This document shows positions 48,900 through 57,000 of a stretch of DNA of 57,000 bases, piece after piece (positions within the stretch are counted from its first letter, which is position 1; each line of letters opens with the position of its first letter). The DNA lies in contig NC_135556.1 in the NCBI RefSeq assembly GCF_964340395.1, positions 18,721,642 through 18,778,641 on the forward strand. The letters run 5' to 3'. The DNA comes from Glandiceps talaboti (taxonomy: Eukaryota > Hemichordata > Enteropneusta > Spengelidae). Below the pieces are notes generated by a model. It saw only the letters and a list, made by a program, of their open reading frames with translations. It made no database searches and was not told the DNA's origin. A program made the position numbers and the translations under genes.

Positions 48900-51881
48900 C
48901 CAAGGAGTTTACCAAACCTTAGACTCAATCCAGTGACGGAATAGAGAAATAATTAGTTTACAGCAGAGGAAGCATTTACCCGTGTAACCTTGTACAGCAA
49001 GATAAGTCAATCTCGATGATACCCTTGCCCTAAGGCTTACGAGTGCTCACGTCACGACCGTCAAAGTCGATAAAATAATTGTGATGGACCGCTGTTCCAT
49101 TAGGCATATGGGACATACAGGAAACCCTGACAACCTTAAATTCATTATTCTATTTACAAATCAAGTAAGACTTCATTCTAGTCATGCTGAAATGTTAGGA
49201 AAATAGACAAGAAAATTGAATTTTCCATCCGTCTTGAAATTAGGGTAGATCGCACACTAGAAAATGCCACAAGCACTACACATTAGGTTTTGCACAATTG
49301 AAGAATGTAAACTTTCTAGTTAATTAAGTGTAATTTGAACTTTGCTCACGTCGTGACCAACACTTTAATTTGTAACACAAATGCTACATTTGTGGAATTC
49401 TGCAGGCGTTACATTCAATTCAACATGTTTCAGTTCATCTAATGTCTTTCATCAATCGATAAGGGGAAATCTTACAAATCAGTCAAACAACTATTTGACT
49501 GTCACGTGAGTGATCGGATTATAACGTGATGGCTTTAAGCGAATGAAAGAAATCCGTTGAATATGTTCACTACACCGCTACATCCTAATAACAAAAAACG
49601 CAAGTTGTATATTATCTGACGCTGTACTTCTGAAGCCCATATATTTCTTCTTCTTTTTTCGATTATTATATTATCTTGGTTTTAGAGGCAGATGGTCATT
49701 TAACATCAAAATTATAATTCACCATTCTTGTAAATTAACGAATCAACAAACATCATAACCTTGACAACTGACCTATAGTTGATAACTTAATTATCCCGCG
49801 TTCTATCCCCGTAAAAAGTATATTATGAAATAAATCTATGCTGACGAAGGTGTTATTAATTTCAGCGAATACAGCGTCAAAGGATCTACGTTGATGGCAC
49901 CACATAATGATCAAAAACAACAATGATTCACATATATTCGAACTGAAGTAGCTATATATACAAAGAAATATACACAACATTGAATCAAGTTCAGTTTATC
50001 CAGCCTGTGTTCTTCTTAGAACATGGCGGAATGAAGATATAACTTATAGTAACAAAGGGGTTCGAGAATTTTGGACTTGAAGATATAATCTGCCTTGCTC
50101 AGTAATATATTTTCATCGCTATGCTCTTTTGTACCATCGTATCGAACCATTCATTGAATTGCCGTGAGATAGTGGTTACATATACACCTCTCCCAGTGTT
50201 TGGCTTGTTTTCAAGAGACTTGCACCCAGGGAAAACGGTCGCGTGTCAATTCATTAGTATTTGCAGAGTATAGCCTAGAGTTATTCTAACCTTTGACCAT
50301 AGAATTGAGTATAGGCCCGACAGACATTCATTCTCTTATCATTTTGTAACATCACAAAATCAATGTACTTTACGTGCACAATACATCACCTTACAATGTC
50401 TACAGTCATCAGATGTTCTAAGTCGCCAAAATATTTTCTTCTTTTTTATGTTGCTCACGCTTGCTTAAAAAGGTAACAAAACAGCCGTATACCAAGTTTC
50501 TTTAAGGGGAGCAGGCCGCCATTATTTTGATTGGAAAGCACCTGTCCAGCTGAAGCTGATCCCAGCAACGCATGAGCCAGACAATTATTCTTTTACCTCG
50601 TGCCGAACTTTCAAAATATGCATAAGTGCACACAAACCATCTACAAGAAAGCTTAGAAGCTACAGTTATATATCAGATTCAGGGAGTGAGATACAACTAG
50701 TATACCCCATTCATGGCAAAGAATCCAAAAACTAGTCAGTAATTATCATGATATCCAAAAAGATGGTTGATAACTTATTTTTTAACATACAAATGACACT
50801 TAGAATACATCCATTCCACGTAGAATCTGACAATGATAAAACATGAATACTCTAGATTAAAATTATACTCAGTAGATATATATAGCCTGTTTACGTGCTA
50901 GTGGCTTAAGAACGTAAAAAACGTTGGTAATACACCCAATAACCCGATTCGACAATGACACTTTTATTCAAATGAAGTCATTACGTAAATGTACACCCAC
51001 TCAACATAGATGAAAGCAGGAGTTAACACGTGAAGCATGTGAAGTGTCATAATTTACATGTAATTATGTAAATTTAGTATACAAGTGTTAATAACGGCTT
51101 TAGGGTTTTAACTTACTGAATCAGTTCAAATTTTTAAGTTTTCACGTTTTCAACACAAGTGAGATAAACCGACTGGCACTAGTATAGCACCGTAAACAGA
51201 TGGGTAATATATTTGACAAGTACTGTACATTCTGTGACAGTGGAATGGGGGAACTGGCAGACCCATCATCATGGTTGGGAACGTGGTACGATTAATTAAC
51301 ATCACAGAGAAGAATATTATTAGCCATAAGTATAACCACTCAGAAAGGAATGATTATTAAATTCTTGTACAATGAGAAGCTTTTAACCCACAGTCAGAAA
51401 TGACGCTATTTAATATAACATGTCATTAGAACATATATCTACTTGCATCATTGTGTACAACATGATATCATACTGCTAATGGTAACTATATGTATCTGAA
51501 GATTCACTTTCCAGAATTCGAAGGTACATAGCATTTATTTAGAACCATGTTTCACCGTTATTAATAACTACTTTGTTAAAACGTATCGAAGGTAACAAAA
51601 ACATATGTATCGAGCACCGCAAAACCAATGATGTAGAAAAGGGTTGTTGTGACCTTGAGAGACCAGGGTATGCAATCCACATCTTCTTTTCAAAAAGGCA
51701 ATTATCTTGGCTTATTCACGCTATGATTAGATATTGTCCCAAAATATGTTTCTTTTGATAAAGCGGAGGAAAAATAAGAGTAATATACAGGACCTTGTCA
51801 TTGTGAGGACATGATGAGTAGTCACAAAACCCCATGTCACAGATATTTTCCAGTTGAAAGAAGGAAAACGTTGGATTATAC
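48900..51881. other. Intergenic or intronic DNA with one GC-richer patch
   Basis: Mostly AT-rich with no recognisable gene. At about 50,505-50,625 the minus strand has a GC-richer stretch open for some 50 codons. It encodes RIIVWLMRCWDQLQLD and has a donor-like GACAG|GTGC at its end. I do not recognise it. It may be an exon of the same gene as the candidate at 51,882-52,026, or a repeat. Confidence 0.25.
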
Positions 51882-52026
51882 CTGTACAAGCCACGATGAG
51901 ATTTTGAACTTTTGGACTCACATTTCGAGCACCACACAATCATGACGTAGATGCACATTGTCGTGACGTACATTGACCAGGCTATAAATCCCATATTTTC
52001 GTCCGAACGCCTACAAATTGGCCTTC
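51882..52026 (-). CDS. Candidate internal exon encoding a single transmembrane helix
   Basis: On the minus strand, 145 bp is bounded by a good acceptor (pyrimidine-rich tract ending ATACCTCAG) and a good donor (TACAG|GTATAA). Only one of the three frames is open. It encodes about 47 residues: a basic start (RPICRRSDEN), a hydrophobic helix (MGFIAWSMYVTTMCIYVMIV), then a Cys/Ser/Lys-rich juxtamembrane segment (WCSKCESKSSKSHRGLY). The layout suits the TM and stop-transfer region of a single-pass protein. Codon third positions are G/C-rich compared with the flanks. No partner exons are confidently identified, and I do not recognise the family. The frame stays open past the donor to 51,716, but that part looks intronic. 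Confidence 0.35.
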
Positions 52027-53149
52027 CTGAGGTATAAAAAGACTTCAACGATAGGGCAATCAAATACGTGTCCATCAGCAATGAAGGTAATTACTACAAT
52101 TGCATCCACATCCTTTTACAAGCGATTTTCCACTAGGATAAATTATAAAATTTCCAGATGTTAACATTGCACAGATTCTGCTAAAATATTAAATAACCCG
52201 ACACAAAGGTTTAACAAGCGTATTTGTATAGTCTGTTCTGCCGTACTATCTAATGAGAGGATATATGATTGACGCATTACGGAAGGATAGAATGCAAACA
52301 TACCAATTATTAGACGAAAGACACCCCCTTCTACAAATTGAATTTCGTTCAAAGGGCATTATTTTGGATTTGTGATGGCATTGAATATTTGTCGCCTTTT
52401 CTTGGAATATGAATCAGAGACTCTCTCTCGTCTGTATTCTCTCGTTAATTTGATGACGTAATATATAATATTAGAATTGTGCCATTCAGTTTCTGAAGTC
52501 TTACAATGTAATTACACATTTGACAGGCAATGAGAACAAATAAAACATACACACAACAGTTAAAGTTGCTTTCAGATAATTGAAAATAAGTAAAGCAAAG
52601 GAGAAGAAAGGTAATAAATTCCGATATGAAAGAGAAAGAGTAGTTAGAAATGATAATCTTCAAAGTCATATGAAGGTGGTTTATAAGATCAAAGTGTACT
52701 AACGAGCGTCTATTTATAGATTTAATACAGAACGTACTTGAATACTTACAGAGAAATGTCGGTATTTTACATTTGATAGAGTGTAACGTTTATCTCTAGT
52801 TTGCATATTGAAAACCCGTATGACCTGACTCTTGAGCGAAAGGTCGAAATGATGCGTACGTGTTGTGCGGTATGAATAATTCAAATCTTTGTATGTGAGA
52901 TGACCTTATATGTGATGAAATACTCAGGAGGTTTTTGTTGGCAATTGTTTGTTTGTATCATCAACCATATGGATGAGATCAATATAGAAAGGTCATAACA
53001 AGTGTTGTGTGATTCAAACATTGAATGGTTAATTATGCAGTTTGTAATAAGGATTTCAGGTGAACCGAAGTAATACTTTTCTTCAAATGTTTGCATCGCG
53101 TTTTCCTTTTATAGTATCCTTTGACGTGGTCTGTATTTGGTTAAAAAGT
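52027..53149. other. Intergenic or intronic DNA, no gene seen
   Basis: AT-rich sequence. A few short minus-strand open frames have no recognisable motif. Confidence 0.45.
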
Positions 53150-53415
53150 GCCATACAACACACTGAAATGAGGGATAGTGCCACATAACACACTAGACAG
53201 GATGGATAGCGCCACTCAGCTGACTGGACAGGATGGAAATTGCCATATAACACACTGGGCAGCATGGGTAGTGTCATACAGAAGACTAGACAGGAGGGAT
53301 AGTGTCACACAAACACACTGGCCAGCATGGGTAATGCCACACAGAAGACTTGACAGGAGGGATAGTGTCACACAGCAGACTTGAGAGAATGTATAATGCC
53401 ACACAGAAGACTAGA
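53150..53415. repeat. ~38-bp minisatellite, about 7 diverged copies
   Basis: Units of the form GATAGTGCCACACAACACAC followed by TGGACAGGATGG, with alternating AACACACTGG and GAAGACT variants. Translating across it gives repetitive peptides on both strands (DSATQLTGQD-like), which are not genes. Confidence 0.88.
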
Positions 53416-54058
53416 AGACACAGAAGTTTAGTAAATGACCATTGTAAGGAAAACGTCATTTCTGGCAGGAACAATGGGACTAGTTGCCGTGAAGTTTACA
53501 TAAAGAACGAGAGAGTAAAGTCACATTAATACGTGAATTGAACAAAGGTGTTGACGTTGACCATCATAAACGACAAAAAAAGAGTACATGCATATATCCC
53601 AATATTGTACAGTGATCCATGTCAAACGACACTACACAATAACAATTTGGCAATGGTGAAAAGCTTACGTTATCTTCAATGAAACCTTAAGTAGTAGTTG
53701 AAATGATATTCAATAAAATGTACGTCAACTTACATCGTTCTGACGCTGCGTATAAAGTGGTTTCACGAATCAAGAATATCGGTGTATACTGACCAAACTA
53801 ACCGATAATCGACAGAAGTAACACATACACTGCGATTTCTTAATTTTCAATGTGTTCTCAAATCCATTCCCGCTTCCACGGCATTAACCTACTTTATATA
53901 CCAAACAGAGGCCAACCATATCACCTGCGTTATTTGCACTCGGTACTACATCAATTGTAATTGCTCAACTACTCACGTGTGCGAGGTATTACATTCGACC
54001 TGAAATAACAGACATCATACTCTAACATCTACGCCAATTACTATCATGACCCATCTAT
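53416..54058. other. Intergenic DNA, no gene seen
   Basis: No recognisable exon or element. Confidence 0.5.
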
Positions 54059-54094
54059 CTATCTGTCTGTACATACATACATACATACATACAT

Positions 54095-54165
<71 letters not shown>

Positions 54166-54246
54166 TACATGCATACATACATACATACATACATACATAC
54201 ATACATACATACATACATACATACATACAAAGACAGACACACACAC
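54059..54246. repeat. Compound microsatellite (CATA)n-(CA)n-(CATA)n
   Basis: CTAT/CTGT lead, CATA units to about 54,112, CA units to about 54,161, then CATA units to about 54,228 and a short CAGA/CACA end. Open frames on both strands here are repeat translations. Confidence 0.97.
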
Positions 54247-54730
54247 AGTTTCTGGTTTGGATTATTTTCCACTTACCAATTTGCAATATCTTGACTCACT
54301 TTACAGTATTATTTAACAGTGACAGCATCCTCGATTCAAACAAAAGTTATCGACTCAGCGCCCTCATCAGATTTTCATACAAATTCATAGCGATAAAAAC
54401 GATGCATAATGATTTCACGAAGGATACTGTCTACCAATTAGAGACGATGTCAGTGCTATAAAATAATCATGCTAATATAATGGTGTCCCGTTGAGGGCAG
54501 CACCAGTGAAGCACCCTCAGAGGGGGTAATTCGTCGAGGTAATTTTGTGAACTTTGACCCAGTTCAGTACCTTTCTACCATTCGAGTTAGCCTGTTATCG
54601 TTTGCAGCTGGTCTGGTACTGTTTAAATTTCGTAATGTTTATTGTATTTGCCATTAACGAAGAATTGAGGTTATTAGCACCAGAATGTCAATACAAGAAG
54701 GGTTTGGTAAAAGAAATGACAAGTCCTTTT

Positions 54731-54793
54731 CTCTACGTTAAACTTTATTACCAACGTTTCAACCTCACACAGGAGGTCTTCTTCAGGGTAGAG
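54731..54793 (-). ncRNA. Hammerhead-ribozyme-like motif, probable Penelope-like retroelement terminal fragment
   Basis: Reading the minus strand: CTGAAGA (54,786-54,780) matches the conserved CUGANGA box. Stem II is ACCTC/GAGGT with loop CTGTGT, one G possibly bulged. GAAA (54,760-54,757) follows. Stem III pairs ACGTT with AACGT, including the A15.1-U16.1 pair, and is followed by a GUA cleavage triplet (54,736-54,734). Stem I is the weak part: only GAG/CTC with a bulge, or an alternative CTCTAC/GTAGAG pairing. Penelope-like elements are known to carry hammerhead motifs in their terminal repeats, and CTGAAGAAG...GAAACGTT is typical of such ends. No reverse transcriptase or GIY-YIG coding is visible nearby. 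Confidence 0.45.
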
Positions 54794-55481
54794 CAGTATA
54801 GCATATATAGTGTGTCAAGCTAGTAAAAACCGACAGTGGAGAATGACAACTGGAGGTAAAACAATACAAGCAGTTCAGTTGATGTTCTCAGTCAAACACG
54901 GAAATGAGTGTGATTTTGCTAGGTAACTATATCATTATTAGTTTACCTCATATTCACTTCAAACTTTAACATATGGAAAAGTTTGCATAAACGAAGGGAT
55001 TTCGACAACCGCTCAACTGTCTGAAGCGAAAAAAGACTCCTTTAAATGTTATACTCCGCTAGTGCCAGACAGTCAATGACGTACTTCCGTTTAAACAATA
55101 CGTCACAGGGAACCCTAGGACTCCCGAACTACTAGGGTGAGTTAAATCTTTGGAATACCTACAGGCGATAAAATATCAATTGGAGAAATATACTATAATA
55201 TCATCCTCTTACAGTGGAAAAATAGTACACGCTATTATTGCATGACTTTATACACACGTTTGACTATGTTGTACAAACCATCGACTTTCTTGTTCGGAGG
55301 CTAACTAATTGCAATCTTGGTAGTGCAGTTTTATCAGTTGTTTTGGCGACACTTAATTGGGAGCCAGTGGAGAAACATTTCTGTCATGTTCTAGCTTCCA
55401 ATACAAAGTCAGAATTAATAAACCCATGTACCTTACTCTAGCACAGTAGAATATCTCTCCTTACAGATAGAATTGACATTA

Positions 55482-55555
55482 ACAGAGACTATACATTATA
55501 CAAAAGTACAATAATAAAATTGATGCAATTTTTGTATAATGTATTATTAACTCTA
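55482..55555. repeat. AT-rich hairpin
   Basis: TACATTATACAAAA and its exact complement TTTTGTATAATGTA are separated by about 24 bp. It lies just upstream of dispersed repeat core copy B. Confidence 0.7.
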
Positions 55556-55604
55556 AATTTATGTTGATTCAGCTTATACGTTTTCTTTTCTTTAGTTCTG
55601 CCAC

Positions 55605-56300
55605 ATGGCACATACACTGTTATAAACCATAAACATCAGAACATTTCAAACATTCTGAAAACCAAAAGCTCCGTAATAATCTGAAATCCACTGTTTTGAT
55701 GATAACAAAATTACTTATTATTGTATTAACTATACGACTTGTTATTGTTTTGACCATATGTCCTGGAACAGCTGATACAGTACAATAGAAGGAAAATGAT
55801 CTCCAGTAATATAATAATAACTCTTTGTATATAAGCTGACCAAGGCTAAAGATAGGATAACCATTGTAATGAAAGTGTGACTGTTGGTAGCTGATGATAT
55901 CAACCAGCATTAATGAGACACTTCTCTAAAGAATAAATTAATATTGGTAACCTCCACGTTGGAGATGTATGGATACATAAAGCGGGTGTGAGATTTATTC
56001 CAATCAGAAGTCTTGAAATGACTCAAGGTGTAGAGTGTGGAATTTAAATATGAATTGTAATATGTTTTGCATGTGTTTGTGTATGTGGAAACGCCCAGTT
56101 TCTGTGCTATATATGTTACATTTTATGGTGCTAGAGTTTCATCTTTCTTCCATGGACCTGGCACCTGTTGAGCTATGATATAAATCTCATTGTATCCAGT
56201 ATCCTGTTGGTCAATGTGCAGTGATTCTGAAAGTACCTCTCGACTGAGTGAAATTGCCTGAGTGAAGTAGTTACCAACGACTCAAAGAGGAGATGTAGTA
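55605..56300 (+). repeat. Dispersed repeat core, copy B
   Basis: Same-strand homologue of 37,865-38,680: shares CACATACACTGTT at the start and GTACCTCTCGACTGAGTGA near the end. It lacks the internal duplication seen in copy A and the flanking 31-bp arrays. The 96-codon minus-strand frame (55,620-55,910) arises within it and parallels the frame in copy A. Unknown family, no coding function recognised. Confidence 0.85.
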
Positions 56301-56389
56301 ACATATACACACCCTGACTATCAACCTCTTGCAACAGACTCTAGCCAATTAAGTGCACTTACACACACGCAAATTCCCCACTTAGCGTA

Positions 56390-56650
56390 ACTCTAGATGT
56401 ACTCCCGTGTACCTTCGCTGTTACTCGCTTCTCTGGTACAACGATATACCTAGATTTTTCAGAAGTACACTCTGCCGAGTTACTCAGTGTAGAGAGTTAC
56501 ATCGACAGTACACTCCGTTCCGTAACTGAGAGTTGGAGTTACGGAGCGTAACTCTTTGCTCTGTTACTGCGTGTAGGCGTACCGCTAGTGTACCTTCGCC
56601 GTACCGCTAGTGTTACTCTGGAGCTACGGTGTACCTGCAGAAGAGACATG
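56390..56650. repeat. CpG-rich cryptic repeat of GTTACTC / GTACC / GTAACTC words
   Basis: Short related words (GTAACTC, GTACTCC, GTTACTC, GTACCTTCGC, GTACCGCTAGTGT) recur in both orientations without one fixed period. CpG density is well above the flanks. The longest open frame (56,588-56,770) is repeat-influenced. The function is unknown. Confidence 0.6.
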
Positions 56651-56947
56651 CCGGAGTACGTCGAGGCGTGTGTTTTCATTAACTTACTTACAAATATGTT
56701 CCTAATTATCGAAGTACAAACAATATTTTCAACTTTGATTTACAATGAAATAGTAAAGACATTCGTATGAATTTATCTTGGCGAATTCTCCAGCAAGATA
56801 GCCCGCTTGTGAAACCATGGCACATGGTGAAACGTTCTAACAACGTAACACAAATATTCAAATTAGTGCATGTAAAACCGTAACAACAGTTTTCAACTAC
56901 ATGCAAGCATCTAAATGATAAAAATGACACATATATAATCACAAGTC

Positions 56948-57000
56948 CACTGTAGTCCAGTGGTAAAGTTTCTGTATTCCAATTCAATGGTTTTATCTAT
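56948..57000 (+). other. tRNA-like A-box sequence at window end (possible truncated SINE or tRNA head)
   Basis: TGTAGTCCAGTGGTAAAGTT resembles the D-arm / A-box region of a tRNA (TRGYNNARTGG type). The B box would fall beyond the window, so this cannot be confirmed. Confidence 0.25.

Noticed and set aside
54350-54400. Second hammerhead candidate from a minus-strand CTGATGAG
   Set aside because: No GAAA box or stem III follows at the required place.

Overview
This is eukaryotic (animal) genomic DNA. It is AT-rich and gene-sparse, with spliced-gene architecture, dispersed non-autonomous repeats and many microsatellites. The recognisable proteins are a Dachsous-type cadherin, an F-box protein and a peptide-receptor-like class A GPCR. 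The intronless F-box and GPCR genes, the Dachsous first intron of more than 28 kb, and the common TACATGTA-type motifs fit an invertebrate bilaterian, perhaps a marine deuterostome (amphioxus, hemichordate or echinoderm) or a lophotrochozoan. The sequence alone does not settle the lineage.

Layout. Positions 1-28,884 hold no exon I can recognise. They are best read as the first intron of the minus-strand dachsous homologue, whose first coding exon is 28,885-30,633 with a CpG-enriched 5' flank to about 31,250. The intron contains minisatellites (10.1-10.35 kb, 10.65-10.98 kb), a GT/GTAT microsatellite block near 16 kb, and a GC-richer open block at 5.34-5.59 kb that could be an unrecognised exon. 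From 31 to 39.4 kb lies repeat-rich DNA: a palindromic MITE-like element (33.2 kb), two copies of a tRNA-derived SINE-like family (35.76 and 37.13 kb), and a 1.7-kb structure (37.69-39.37 kb) whose inverted ends are 31-bp tandem repeats around a core that recurs at 55.6 kb. Next comes an intronless F-box gene (39,607-41,088, plus), then palindromes and a long microsatellite (42.1-43.2 kb), a direct-plus-inverted 43-bp repeat (45.0 kb), and an intronless GPCR gene (46,207-47,187, minus).

Beyond the GPCR there is a near-perfect hairpin element (48.0 kb), a second copy of the 33.2-kb palindromic family (48.3 kb), a candidate single-TM exon (51,882-52,026, minus), a 38-bp minisatellite (53.2 kb), another microsatellite (54.1 kb), a hammerhead-ribozyme-like motif of the kind carried by Penelope-like retroelements (54.75 kb, minus), the second copy of the 37.9-kb core (55.6-56.3 kb), and an odd CpG-rich GTTACTC-type cryptic repeat (56.4-56.65 kb).

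The three genes show no sign of working together. Dachsous is a planar-polarity and adhesion cadherin, the F-box protein is a putative SCF ubiquitin-ligase adaptor, and the GPCR is a probable neuropeptide receptor. There is no operon logic here. The most noteworthy content is the set of non-autonomous repeat families and the ribozyme-like fold.
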